A stretch of 64,000 bases of DNA from Diphasiastrum complanatum (GCA_029204225.1 CM055096.1:40152970-40216969); one strand, 5' to 3'. Numbered from the stretch's first letter, positions 49,656-61,202 are shown. Notes: a model not told the origin generated them from the sequence alone. Program-made: numbers and translations.

Positions 49656-50095
49656 TTCAGTATCAGAAATCGTAGACCATACTATGAAATTGCCCACAGT
49701 CTGAACGATTTCTATACATCCTCTACAAATTCTGTCTTTTGAAAAAATTCAAAAAAAAATTAAAAATCAATATTTTGTCAATGAGAACTCCTTATCAGAA
49801 ATCGTCGATCATACAATAAAATCATCCAAAGTCTGAACAATTTTTGGTGAATTCTAAAAAATAAACAAAATAAAAACATTTCAGTATCAAAAATTGTGGA
49901 CCATACCATGAAATTGCCCCCAGTCTAAATGATTTCTATACATCCTCTAAGAATTCTGTCCTTTGAAAAAATTAAAAAAAATCAATATTTTGTCAATGAA
50001 AATTCCTTATTAGAAATCGTCGACCATATTATGAAATCGTCCGAAGTCTGACCGATTTTTGGCGAATTCAAAAAAAAATTAACATAATTAAAAAT
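49656..50095 (+). repeat. Leader tandem repeats of F3
   Basis: Two 223-bp units start at 49656 and 49879. Each consists of two diverged halves marked by TATCAGAAATCGT-like words near 49661, 49793, 49883 and 50007, giving four sub-units of about 90-130 bp. Shared words include GACCATA, ATGAAATTGCCC and AGTCTGA. They lie between primer site and gag. Confidence 0.8.
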
Positions 50096-50340
50096 TAACT
50101 AAAAAAAAACATTTTTTTCTCAGTGAAACTTTTTTTATCAAAATCCATGAGTACTGTATTCTAATTCAACAACCAATTTGTGAGTTCTACTCTTGTCTGC
50201 GAATTCTGTTATTTCAAAAAAGTACAGATTCTTATCCAAATTCACTATTTTGCAAGAAAACCACTTTTTTGACTTTTTTTTAACCAGATATAGTACTATA
50301 CTGATCATCTGTACTGTTATTATGTTTCTCATTCTACATC

Positions 50341-50980
50341 ATGTCACGAGATTGTGCTGAATCTTCTAATCTTGCACCTCCACGCCTAGAATGCAGAATC
50401 CCATGCATTGTTGCACCAATGTATGATGGAGAATCTGACCCAATTAGATTTCTTCAAGACTTTGATAATGCATGTTGCTTCTACTTCTGAAACTGAAAAG
50501 TTCAGACTATTTCCTATGGTTCTCTATGGAACCACCAAAGAGTGGTATCTCAACCTAGAAGCTTCTGATCTTGTTTTTTGGAATACCCTCAAAGACGCTC
50601 TTATGAAGCGTTTCAAACCTTCTAAACTGACTCAAAGCCAATTCATCCAAATCACACATATCAAGATGTGTCATGAAGAGTCTGTAAGAAGCTACATTGA
50701 ACGTTTTAAACGTCTCAAGATAGAATGTGTTGATGAAAATATCGTCGAACAAATGGCCATCAAATTGGTCCTGACTGGACTTCCTAAAAGTATCCGCCAA
50801 GAACTGAAACCAATTGATTTTTATGATCAACTTAAGGATGTAATGACTGATGTCATTCACGAAGAAGACGAGGGGTTCGATGAGGACTTTGATTACCGTG
50901 ACAAGGAATCCAAAGTCCCCAAATGTCTTCACAACCAGAAGATTGAGAATACAACCCAATCTTCAGAACTTCTACATTAA
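50341..50980 (+). pseudogene. Ty3/Gypsy-type gag, F3 copy 2
   Basis: Starts at ATG 50341 (MSRDCAESSNLAPPRLECRI) and continues through the gag domain: TKEWYLNLEASDLVFWNTLK, LMKRFKPSKLTQSQFIQI, ESVRSYIERFKRLKIEC, EQMAIKLVLTGLPKSIRQEL. Compared with copy 1, a few bases are missing near 50485 (TCTATAGAGACACC is shortened), which shifts the frame; from about 50486 to 50980 it is open again. No zinc knuckle, protease or pol follows. A Copia LTR piece begins at 51003. Confidence 0.87.
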
Positions 50981-51002
50981 ACAAAAACTGATGCAAAAAT
51001 GT

Positions 51003-51235
51003 GCTATGCGTGCAGTCGTGGACGCGAAACAATTCAAATGGAATTTAGATATGATTGATGGTCACTACCAGCTGTATCATTCCTACAGTCCTCCAGAATG
51101 TAGACAGACACTGCTGATCTACGTTTTTGAATAACACAACATTCAACAAAATTCAACCAGTGTGCGGAATTGATAAAATGAGTGAATGAGAAACACAAAT
51201 GATGGCAAACAACAATTCATTCAAGATATCCTCAC
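51003..51235. repeat. Copia LTR fragment
   Basis: Matches 45415-45635 (GATATGATTG, TGTAGACAGACACTGCTGAT, AACAAAATTCAACCAGTGTG). It has no primer site and no coding part, so it is a fragment or solo LTR inside the F3 interior. Confidence 0.75.
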
Positions 51236-51299
51236 AAACCTTGGCTTTGATCTGACACTTTTTCAAGACCAACAGAGTGAGAGTCTCATCTAATCAGCC

Positions 51300-52190
51300 T
51301 ACTCCACCTATTCAAATGAATTCCAAATTTTTCGGAATACATCCAAGAGTGGCAACTATACCATCATCAACGTCTCTCCTGGGGATTTCCAGAGCATTGT
51401 CTTCCCTAATTCGGAGAGACAATCCATGGCAAGGGCATCAGCTACGATGCCAAGTACCTCACAAAGTTTCTGATAGAGGACGGCAAAACCATTGCCCAAA
51501 CCAACGACGGGATCGCTATCCGCCTCATCACGGATCCCCTTCTATTGGCCGCCTCAGAAATCCTCGTCACCATGGTCGAAGTGCGAACCCTATCTACGGG
51601 CCGTCTCAGAAATCCTTGTCACCATGGTCGAAGTGCATACCATCAAGATGGATCGCATGCCATCGAGCGACTTCTTTTCTTTGACCCGCACCATGGACGA
51701 TCCCACTCAAAATTATAAGTGGGCTGAGAAGGTAGCAGAGAAGCTGTGCGGAGCTCTGAAAGCCCGAAAACCAAATACCAAATGTGGGTATCTCCTCCAC
51801 ATGTTGGTCACCAAACAATTGGAGTCTAGGGCGGCTGCTATCATCAAGGAGCTGGATGATGTTTATCCAAGCACAAAAAAGCGAGCCACCCCCAACCGAC
51901 AGTAGAACCGGTCTCACCAGCCCCACCTACTAAGAAGTAGAAAGAGAAGGCGATCAGCACAGAAGCCGATGTCCCTCATAACATTCTATCCAGCAACATC
52001 GGGATGGAATATGCTGAATCCGAAGGGAGCCTTAAACCATCTCAGGTCCCAAAGGAGGTCCTAGAGCAGCAGGTGGCCCTACTTCACCAGGCCCAGCAAC
52101 GCAGACAAGCAGTAGCGGTAGCAGCAGGAAGCTCCGGGATGGCAGGCACTTTCGGCTCTGATCCTATGGGTGTGATTTCATCCACATAGG
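51300..52190 (+). pseudogene. Unrecognised F3 internal ORF (X)
   Basis: Frames with good continuity encode ISYDAKYLTKFLIEDGKTIA, then AIRLITDPLLLAASEILVTM, then in the next frame MPSSDFFSLTRTMDDPTQNY, KWAEKVAEKLCGALKARKPN, YLLHMLVTKQLESRAAAII and KELDDVYPS, stopping at 51903. The frame change is explained by a 52-bp duplication (51553 and 51605, CTCAGAAATCC...GTCGAAGTGC). A further frame (51985-52189) carries a Gln-rich helix (LEQQVALLHQAQQRRQAV). No known family recognised. Confidence 0.6.
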
Positions 52191-52535
52191 CAATCTCCTC
52201 TCCATTACTTGCTCTCACACTCCCACCACCACCCCCACCATTTACTGCCACCTCCACACCCTCACTAACTCTCAACATGGGCTTCACTTCCACACTTCCA
52301 CAAAAGCCCTCACCTGTACAAATCTCCACCCTACTTGACTCCACAGTCAACGTAGATGATTTTGCATTACAATTACTAAGCGCACTTCCATCAACCATCG
52401 TCACCACTAACCTAATACAAACATCTCCGCCACGCAGTATCTCCCCACCTCTTGTACCCCTCAATCCAAAATCACCTTGACCTATTTCTCATACACCTCC
52501 GTCCAACCCTACTCCTGATTTTCTACTTTAACATA

Positions 52536-52824
52536 ATGTCGTATCCTAACTACACACGCACCCTCCCTGACATTGGTCCTTGGGAGCAGTTACCCCTTGC
52601 AGCCCAAAAAGCGATATGGTTGGTGAAAGAGCTCCAATACAATCTAGCCACGACGGAGCAGCATTCAAAATTACAACAATCATACATTGCTTCCGTCGAG
52701 GCCCTAAACCGGCACATAGCCACTCTGGAAGAACGTTTAAAGGCCGTTATTCAGTTGACACCATCGGTTCATGCAGAGCACGTCCAATTCCATGATTCGG
52801 GGCACAACTTTGATGGACCATATG
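52536..52824 (+). pseudogene. Unrecognised ORF Y, 5' part, cut by F2 insertion
   Basis: Starts at ATG 52536 and encodes about 96 residues with a coiled-coil-like helix (WLVKELQYNLATTEQHSKLQ, SVEALNRHIATLEERLKAVI). At 52824 the F2 element begins. After removing 52825-57540 the next bases (57541 on) continue in the same frame. The 3' part is listed separately. The protein is unknown; the layout, coiled coil then linker then conserved C-terminal domain, suggests a structural or nucleic acid binding protein of the F3 element, which is only a guess. Confidence 0.7.
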
Positions 52825-53952
52825 TGTAGCGCAGGCATCCCAAAGGGAACCGGGAACCACGACTTAGCTTCCCAGCCTTCAACTCTTGCCATCCAAAACC
52901 ACTTGACATACAAGCAGCCAACTCGCCAACAACGATCAGACTTAACCAACTTGAAGTTCCTAAAAACCAACATTGAGATCCAATCCAATCCAAGCAAGCG
53001 GTCTGACTTACATCAGACTTAACCAACTGAAAGCTTCGTCACGAGTGCTGGAAGCCAACCTGGCGCCACGCCAGACTGGACAGCGATAAACAGGTAACTT
53101 CCACCCAAGCAAGCCATCCAACTCAGCCGACAGGTTAGAGCCCGTTCCCCAAGAGCTTAACCCATTCACGTTCATGCAAGGAACACTCAGAACTACAAGC
53201 CGCGACAGATATGGAAACAACCAATTCCTGGACCAAATGGTCCCGACAGCATACCGCTGGCGCCACGGACCGAATGGTCCCGACAGCATACCGCTGGCGT
53301 CTCGGGATACGACCCTCAGCTATGTGCCAACTTAAAAATTTGGAAGCGGCCTTACAACTGGCGCTTTTATCGAACACTAAAACACAGAAGGTAATCAGAG
53401 TCAGTTTGAGAAAAATCCCACTTTATTGATAAATCTGAGAAGGTTACATTTCAAGTGTGTGACCGACCCTAGTCTCCGAGGCGCTAGCATGCCAAGGCGA
53501 GAGCCATGACAACATTCCAGCAAGAGAGGCCGAGACTTGGTTGGAGCTCGTCCTGATTCGCAACCTGCACTCCCCTATAGTATTGGTGTGATTCGGCACC
53601 CCCCCCTCATACTAGGCACTCTACCCAAGCTGGTAAAGCACGTTTTTTCTCTCTCTACGATTTTCTCTTTCTAGAAAGTCATTTTCTCTCTCTAGATTTT
53701 ATTGATCCCCAGGCTTACTTTAATCATGCCTAGATCGTGTGAGGTGATTGCACATCAATCTGAGCTCTCTGGACTCCGCTAGAACCGATCAAAGATTTTC
53801 AGCCATAGGAACTTGGCGGCGGCAGGATTCTGGTTACAGTGGTGTCGGGAGCGGCACCGGCGCTGTTGGCGCCGGGAGCAACAGGGGCGCTGCTGGCACC
53901 GGGGACATAGCTGGCGCCGGAAGTAAAGCTTGTAAAGGTAGCTTTACAACAT
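52825..53952 (-). repeat. 3' LTR of F2
   Basis: 1128 bp. Relative to the 5' LTR it lacks about 117 bp (present there at about 56453-56568), removed between short ATCCAAT repeats. The polypurine tract AAGGTGGGGTGGA abuts it (53953-53965 in plus coordinates). Confidence 0.9.
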
Positions 53953-53965
53953 CCACCCCACCTTT
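53953..53965 (-). other. Polypurine tract of F2
   Basis: The reverse strand reads AAGGTGGGGTGGA directly before TGTTGTAAAGC of the 3' LTR. Confidence 0.88.
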
Positions 53966-55800
53966 ATAAAATCTGATGTCCTCATCAGATGTCAGATTAA
54001 AGTAAAGGTGTCTCCCAATTAAAATAACTATACATTTAAGCTACTTGGCACAGTACTCAATTTACTGGCCACTTTTTATTAACATCGAAGCTGGCACACC
54101 ACAAGTCGGAGGCTCAGATCTTTGTACTGAAAGATTACATAACTTAAAAATATATATCTTTGTCTGGGAAAAGCGTAGATTTGATATCGCTTTTGTATAA
54201 TCCAAAAACCTTATTAACTGGTGACAGAGGCCTTTCTTTGAAATGTTCGCCCCTGTCGCTTCTGACTTTCGACTTTGGAACTCCTTTCTCCTGATTTGTC
54301 CTTGATGCACTTTGTGTTGAGCTTCTTGAGCTCCAGATTTGTTCAGTTCCGCACAGGTATCAGGGCTCCCTGAGACAAAGGATTTATCGTTTGATTGCCC
54401 ACTTTAAGGTCCACTCCGTGCCTTGTTGCTTCTGCACCTTGATTTCTCTCCTTGTCCCAGCCTGATCTTGATACTTTTCCATCTTGGCTCTTTAAGGTAG
54501 GCAAAGATTGAGTACTCCGCAATGCACCTCTCACTTAGCTTGAAGTAGCTCTTTGAATCAGCCCAAATGTAACCATTGACCTCGTGGAAAGCCAAAGGGT
54601 CGCACCAGTTTGATCCGCATCCGAACTATCTCTTCGCGTTTGTTTGAAGCACCATGTCCGTCGCGCAAAACTTGACTTTCACAATTCCATCACTGGTCAG
54701 TTGCCTCACAGTCAAAACAAGAAGTGTACATCGAGCTTGGCTTCAAGTAGCTCTCTTTGAATCAGACACACGCACCCAGAGTCTGCACTAGTCCAATCTT
54801 AACGCGAACTGTCCCTTAGCGTCCGTTCGAAATACCAAGTCTCTCATGCAAAACTCAACTTTCACCGTTTCTTCATTGATCAGCTACCTTACACATAACA
54901 CAAGCCAGCCTACTCATATGTTTCCTCGTCATTGCTGGTCCAAAGAAAGCCTATAACAAACTTTTCTTTCCACAACAAAAACTTGTCAACTTATTAGGTC
55001 CAAAGTTCGCCAGTCTCCTAGTGTGAGTATGGCTAGGTCACCTTGAATTTGCCCCCATTTTGATCAACTTTCATTCAAAATTTGCCCCAAGAGAGAGGTG
55101 TGTGTGATAGTTCCCCTCCACTTATAAAATCAGCTGATCGGACTTAGAGTAGAGTTCTTCGGACAAAAAGCCTTTCCAACACTTTGCTTCCCATCTGCTA
55201 GGATTATGGCTCGATCCAACTTGTTGCCAATCTCTGAAGAGGATCCTAGTCTTTTCCCCTTTGAGGAAAAACCCAACTGATACTGGATATCACCCATGCT
55301 CAGTGAGTTTCAGTTCCGAAGGTGGCCGTCCCAAAATGAAGACCAACTGCTCCGTAGAAGATCTCCCCTGAAATTGCCCTTTCCAACTTTTGACTTCCTG
55401 CTTGCGTCTGGTGGGCGTTGTCGCAAATGAAACTAACCCAAGGAACAGGCTAGCCATCCATCCTTTGCAAACATTGAGTCATTTTGTGCCGTTCACGTGT
55501 GAGTACTTGAACTGCAAATCCACCCCACAGATTCTGTAGTCCTCTTTGTTTGATGGTATCAGCCTTCAAAAGAAAAGGTTCCTTCTCGAGCCATCAGCTC
55601 CTTGTATCACAAGCAATCATGCAAACCAGACAAAGCACGAGTACTAAGACTCACCACGAATACATACAAGTAAGACACTTAGGCAGGTTTACTAACAAGT
55701 AACAAAGACAAGGCCCCCCTTTGAGATGGTCCTGCCAACGGACCTTTGCCTGGCCGCGCCCATACAAATTGATCACGGAATCAGCCCACATAGGACACCC
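53966..55800 (-). pseudogene. Decayed F2 interior with duplicated domain
   Basis: No gag or pol can be recognised. On the reverse strand two tandem segments about 205 bp apart (roughly 54740-54535 and 54930-54741) encode diverged copies of one unit: VKVKFCATDMVLQTNAKR followed by WADSKSYFKLSERC, and VKVEFCMRDLVFRTDAKG followed by SDSKRA. Both copies have stops. The remaining interior is without recognised features. The family of the duplicated unit is unknown to me. Confidence 0.6.
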
Positions 55801-55812
55801 GTCCAACTATCC

Positions 55813-56200
55813 GTGCTTTCACCATTAAGCAGCACATTGCCTCAGTCACGCCCCACCACTTTTTGGTCGATAGCCCTTATAGCTAAACGATCGGCAGCTA
55901 TCCCGCACCGGCAGCTAACCACCCGTGCTTTACACCCGAATTCGATCAACATCTCTGTATCAATGGTTAACCCGTACAGTTCGAATATATCGACCCGCAT
56001 CCCACAAGGCACAGACTGTGCTTACACCAATCTAATGGCACTACACTGCCTCATCTGTCCTACGTGCAGACAACGCCAGGCCCAAACCGCGAGAATCGAC
56101 CGTGCTTACACCTCAAGGGCAGCACTATGACTCATCAAGCCCCCCGTTCTGTCGACCACCCCGACCGTGAACACACCCGTGCTTACACTGTGGGTAGCAC
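55813..56200 (-). other. F2 copy of the leader hairpin array
   Basis: Five hairpin positions, in the same order as in F1, at 56200-56179, 56125-56102, 56041-56018, 55951-55924 and 55835-55813 (reverse strand). Three keep perfect GTGCT and AGCAC arms, one has a single arm change (GTGCC), and the fourth has lost one arm base (ATGTT). Confidence 0.75.
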
Positions 56201-56275
56201 CTTGCACAACAGTTGTCTTGATAAATCCCAAACCGTGGCCATTTTCGTGAGATCTGCATAGCTGACCGGCCAGTC

Positions 56276-56288
56276 GGCTCTAATACCA
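56276..56288 (-). other. Primer binding site of F2
   Basis: The reverse strand reads TGGTATTAGAGCC two bases inside the 5' LTR, one base different from F1. Confidence 0.88.
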
Positions 56289-56290
56289 CA

Positions 56291-57535
56291 TGTAGCGCAG
56301 GCATCCCAAAGGGAACCGAGAACCACGACTTAGCTTTCCAGCCTTCACATCTTGCCATCCAAACCCACTTGACATACAAGCAGCCAACTCGCCAACAAGG
56401 ATCAGACTTAACCAACTTGAAGTTCCTGAAAACCAACATTGAGATCCAATCTGGCGCCATGCCAGATCGGGGGTCCTGATGTGGGAGACTTCCCTCCAAG
56501 CAAGCCGCCCGACATACATCAAACTTAACCAACTCGAAGCTTTGTTACAAACGAGTAACATCCAATCCAAGCAGGTGGTCTGACTTACATCAGACTTAAC
56601 CAACTGAAAGCTTCGTCACAAGTGTTGGAAGCCAATCTGGCGCCACGCCAGACTGGACAGCCATAAACAGGTAACTTCCACCCAAGCAAGCCATCCAACT
56701 CAGCCGACAGGTTAGAGCCCGTTCCCCAAGAGCTTAATCCATTCACGTTCATGCAAGGAACACTCAGAACCACAAGCCGCGACAGATATGGAAACAACCA
56801 GTTCTTGGACCAAATGGTCCCGACAGCATACCGTTGGCACCACGGACCGAATGGTCCCGACGGCATACCACTGGCGTCCCGGGATACGACCCTCAGCTAT
56901 GTGCCAACTTAAAAATTTGGAAGCGGCCTTACAACTGGCGCTTTTACCGAACACTGAAACCCAAAAGGTAATCAGAGTCAGTTTGAGAAAAATCCCACTT
57001 TATTGATAAATCTGAGAAGGTTACATTTCAAGTGTGTGACCGACCCTAGTCTCTGGGGCGCTAGCATGCCAAGGCGAGAGCCATGACAACATTCCAGCAA
57101 GGGAGGCTGAGACTTGGTTGGAGCTCGTCCTGAGTCGCAACCCACACTCCCCTATAGTATTGGTGTGATTCGGCACCCCCCCTCATACCAGGCACTCTAC
57201 CCAAGCTGGTAAAGCACGTTTTTTCTCTCTCTACGATTTTCTCTTTCTAGAAAGTCATTTTCTCTCTCTAGATCTTATTGGTCCCCAGGTTTCCTTTAAT
57301 CATGCCTAGATCGTGTGAGGTGATTGCACATCGATCTGAGCTCTCTGGACTCCGCTAGAACCGATCAAAGATGTTCAACCATAGGAACTTGGCGCCGGCT
57401 GGATTCTGGTTATAGTGGCACCGGAGCGGCGCCGGTGCCATTGGTGCCGGGAGCAGCAGGGGCGCTGCTGGCGCCGAGGACATAGCTGGCGCCGATGGCG
57501 CCGGAAGTAAAGCTTGTAAAGGTAGCTTTACAACA
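56291..57535 (-). repeat. 5' LTR of F2
   Basis: 1245 bp, beginning (reverse strand) TGTTGTAAAGCTACC and ending GCGCTACA. It has the full set of AGTTGGTTAAG units. GGCGCC and GGTGCC microrepeats crowd its first 130 bp (57400-57535). Confidence 0.92.
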
Positions 57536-57540
57536 AGATG

Positions 57541-58649
57541 GTGGAGATAGAGTAGGATTCCAATAGCCTCCTCCTGCAACTCAAGGCTCCACATTTCAAG
57601 GCCAACCCCTGGGGCAAGGAGCTCAAACACCAACTAATCCGTCAGGCTCTGGGGGTACCAGCTCCCAACATTATCTTTTTCCTTCCACTGCTTCTAACCC
57701 TATCGACACCACTAACCCCCCCTTCATTCCACGACAATTTTCTCCTGAGTCACAAAGAATTGCTGAAGCTAACCCCTCGCCTCCTCTCTCTCTTGAACCC
57801 GATCCACAAATTCAACACGAGATTGCTTCTGAAGCACCAACCATCCAGCACAAAATCATGCCCGTAGAACCAAGCAAGGAGTTGCGCGCCTCTCAGGAGT
57901 TTGCAAAGAAATATCCAACAACAAAAGAGCGAGGTGGCTACATACTGCCAGATTTGGACCAGTGTCAAACACATAAAGTAGTAGTCAAACTCTTGGATCC
58001 ATAACCTCTCTGGCATCATTAGTTCTTCCTGCAAAGTAAGATCTCAATGGCACGGTTTATCAAAGCTCCCTCCTACATGCGCACAAATCCTTATTACTAT
58101 CTAGTAGCGAGGCGAGAACCGTTTCCTACCACCAAGGTTAAGAATAGAATCTTTCGGCCTAAGCTCACAGGTGTAGATATCGGCAACTTAGCGGAAGACA
58201 TGGTCACCAACTGCCGAGTATTCTACCAGAAGCACCATGGTAATCCTGATCGCAACGTCAGATATTTTGCGGACAATTGCGGCCTGGTGGCATTTCTGGC
58301 AGAACTAAGAGATTTTTGGGATCGAGGGTTACCCCCAATCGCCCTTAATATCAATAAACTCTTGCGAACGCAAGATGATCATATCAACGTAGCAAGGCTC
58401 TATTATCGCGCTGCACTCACTTCCGCCCTGCACATTGATATAGTGGAGCTATGGGAAATCCATAACTTTCTACAGAGTATGATCCATTATTACAAACCCA
58501 TGCCCTTCCTGAACAAATTACGGTGGCAAATGATGGAGGGCATCGACACGACAATCTACCACTCCCGACAGCAACAGTCTCGCCTCCAAGAAGCACAAAA
58601 GATCCAGGACGAAAAGGCGTCGATTGGTGTGGGACCACCAATCCAATAA
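57541..58649 (+). pseudogene. Unrecognised ORF Y, 3' part, with conserved C-terminal domain
   Basis: In frame with 52536-52824 once the insert and one target duplication are ignored; together 466 codons. Three stops interrupt it: 57564-57566 (TAG), 58002-58004 (TAA) and 58020-58022 (TAG). From 57567 to about 57930 it is a P, S, T and Q-rich linker. The part from ATG 58047 is open for 200 codons and carries YYYLVARREPFPTTK, DFWDRGLPPIALNINKLL, VARLYYRAALTSAL and LRWQMMEGIDTTIYHS. The stop (58647) is followed at once by the polypurine tract. A decayed relative lies at 42000-42610. Confidence 0.72.
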
Positions 58650-58662
58650 GGAGGGGGATAAT

Positions 58663-59468
58663 GTTAGCAACTGTGCTAACGCATAGAGGAAAAAAAAAGA
58701 AATAAATAAAACTCTGTGGCATGTGTTTTGTAAGTCCACGTATGAGTATCTATTAATAAACTTCAACCATGGCATGTGTTTTGTAAGTCCATGAGTAGAA
58801 GCTTAAATAATAATAAAATAGCTTAAACTTAGATTTAGAACTTAGACTTAGGAAACTTGAGATTAGAAATATTTTATCTTAAATTTTCCTAAGTTAAGAA
58901 ACTTTGAAGTTCTAAATCCTAAGTTAGAAGTTCTAGAAAGACTAGAAACAGATTAGTCCCATAAGTTAGTAAACACTTATGAAAGACCCTCCTTGACATA
59001 AAAGTAGCAGTATTTGCATTGTAAACAACACCTTGAGATTATGGCAAATTGCTTTTTGATACTATCTTGCGATTTCATTGTGTTCCCATTGGAAGGTGCA
59101 TAGCTTGAGGGAAGGTGCTCGGGCCTCCTCTTGCTTCCTTTCATTGGTTTTTATTGTGGCATGTTATTAATTGTTTATTGTTTAGTTTAGCCGCAATTCT
59201 TATTATCTCCCTTTGGGTGTTACGTAGGATTTAGCAATCTTGCTAGTTGAGTTTGCCTTAGCAAGGAATTTTATTGTTGTTATAAACTAGCTTTATTCTC
59301 GTTTCGGGCACTAGTTGGGTAAGTTTTAGTGCTCTCATTCCTGTTGATTCTTTCCGTATTTCCGTTGAAGCTTGTTGTAGAAACTTAAAAACTGAACGAA
59401 TCTCTACATCCCTATACTACACCCGTAAGTAGATCTAGCCACCGCACACGCAAGATATACTTCCAACA
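58663..59468 (+). repeat. LTR, family F3, copy B
   Basis: 806 bp starting TGTTAGCAAC after GGAGGGGGATAA and ending TTCCAACA. It is clearly diverged from copy A (for example TGTGGCATGTGTTTTGTAAG against TGTGGCATGTGTATTGTAAG), so A and B are either an old pair or different subfamilies. No primer site follows. Confidence 0.83.
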
Positions 59469-59626
59469 TCAATTGAAACTTTTTTATGCTTCTAAGCGTT
59501 GGTAATGGCCATCAAAGGTATGCTAGTTTCAGTAGGCTGAGCTACTGGTCTTTGCTTGATTGTAATCATATTCAATGAAGCAGTAACTAGCAGTGGTTTA
59601 GGTTTTGCAGAACAATCCTTGTAACA

Positions 59627-60232
59627 ATGTCAGGCTCTAAATCCAAATCCAAGTCCCTTTCTAAATCTCCTCAAAGAATTTCTAAATTTCCTTCTAAATC
59701 AGTTTCTAAATTCCCTCCCAATTCTATTGAACAGTCCACACGACTCTCTTCTCCACCTCGTCCTAATGGTGAGAAATTAGATTCATTTTTGAATGTGCAC
59801 ATCAATACTTTTTTTTCGGATGATACATTGAGTCGTATTTTTCTATCTCTTCCTGCCCTCCCTCCATCAACTTTTGTGGATTCTAATAAATATGATTAAT
59901 ATGATCAACTACTTTCCACTCATCTAAAATCTTTCAACAAGCATTACAATTTTCAAACTCCCCTCTCAAAAATCAATCATACCCTGACTGCGCTAGACAC
60001 AACTGAATTAGAAAATAAAGATAAAATGTTAGCGGACGATGTTGGAGTGGGGATTATTCGGTGTTTTCTAGAAATTCATCAAACACCAATTTTTGTAGAA
60101 TTAGAACTATTACCTATCCATTTTCTACATAGTATTCATTTTCTCGGTTTTAAAAAATCTTATATTGATGGATACATGGAGAATGTGAGAATGAAAGCAC
60201 CGTTGATTATGGTGCCATATATATACAAGTAA
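59627..60232 (+). pseudogene. Unrecognised ORF with one internal stop
   Basis: A single frame from ATG 59627 to TAA 60232, 202 codons, broken only by TAA at 59897-59899. The N terminus is a Ser-Lys-Pro-rich stretch (SGSKSKSKSLSKSPQRISK). The rest is ordinary in composition: LDSFLNVHINTFFSDDTLSR, LLSTHLKSFNKHYNFQT, ADDVGVGIIRCFLEIHQT, PLIMVPYIYK. Not recognised. It lies between F3 copies B and C and could be a host gene fragment or another element ORF. Confidence 0.5.
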
Positions 60233-60326
60233 GCTTTTTTTTTTTTTCCCAAAAATTAGCTATTGCTATATTTCTTGAGATATTATGATTAGAATTTTAT
60301 TCGGGCTCACCTGTCAATTTGTTATT

Positions 60327-61202
60327 TGTTGGAAGTAAATCTATTTTCTATGGTGGATAGGTCTAAGAAAGAGATTCGTGCGTAGTATAGTGGTAGACCG
60401 GTCAGCCACCTTCTAAGTTCTACAAAGCCTAAAAACTGTGAAATGGAAACATAAATGAAAAGGAGCACCAAGGCTTCCCAACTGGTGCTCGGAATGGCAC
60501 TAGTTAAGGTGTGGCTAAGGCAGTACCCAACTAGCCACTACTTGGAAAATAAACTTGCTAAGGCTTACCCAACTAGCAAGGATCAACAATAAACTAGGTT
60601 TGCTAAGGCTTCCCAACTAGCAAACCGTAAAACTAATTCTAACTCCCAAAGAGAAATAAAATGAGATTGCGACTATACTAAACAATGAAACAATAAAAAC
60701 ATGCCACAATCAAAACCAATGAAAAGGAGGCAAGAGGAGGCCCGAGCACCTTCCCTCAAGCTATGCACCTTCTGAAAGAGAACACAACGAAAATGCAAGA
60801 TAATAACAAGAGCAATTTGCCATAATCTCAAAGTGTTATTTCACAAGAGAAATGCCTCTTTTTTTACAGCAAGAAGGGCCTTTCATAAGCTTCTACTAAC
60901 TTATGGGATTAGTTTCTAAAACTTGCCATTCTAAGGCTTCTAAACTTCTCAACTTCTAACTTAGAAAGCCTAAGACTCTAAACTTAGAACTCAAGATAAC
61001 TTAGAATCTTTTATTTTCTAAGCTTAAGTTTCTAAGTTTAAATTCTTTAAGTTAAGTCTTCTAACTTATATGTTTAGAATTTAATTAAGTTTCTACCCAT
61101 GGACTTGTAACACACATCCCTTGGTAGGAGTTTATTAACAAGTACTTACACATGGATTGCCACAGTGTTTTATTTTACTTTGATTTTACTTTGTTGCTAA
61201 CA
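60327..61202 (-). repeat. LTR, family F3, copy C
   Basis: 876 bp, reverse complement of copy A and close to it. It starts (reverse strand) TGTTAGCAAC at 61202 next to a polypurine tract and ends TTCCAACA at 60327. Confidence 0.87.

Larger units (their letters stand above)
52825..57535 (-). mobile_element. F2 LTR element without pol
   Basis: A 4711-bp reverse-strand element flanked by ATATG (52820-52824) and AGATG (57536-57540). Reading on the reverse strand: 5' LTR (57535 to 56291), primer site, leader with the five-hairpin array, decayed interior, polypurine tract, 3' LTR (53952 to 52825). There is no RT, integrase or intact gag. Its leader and the LTR ends are related to F1. The ORF it interrupts reads on in frame across the insertion site, which supports both edges. 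Confidence 0.92.
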
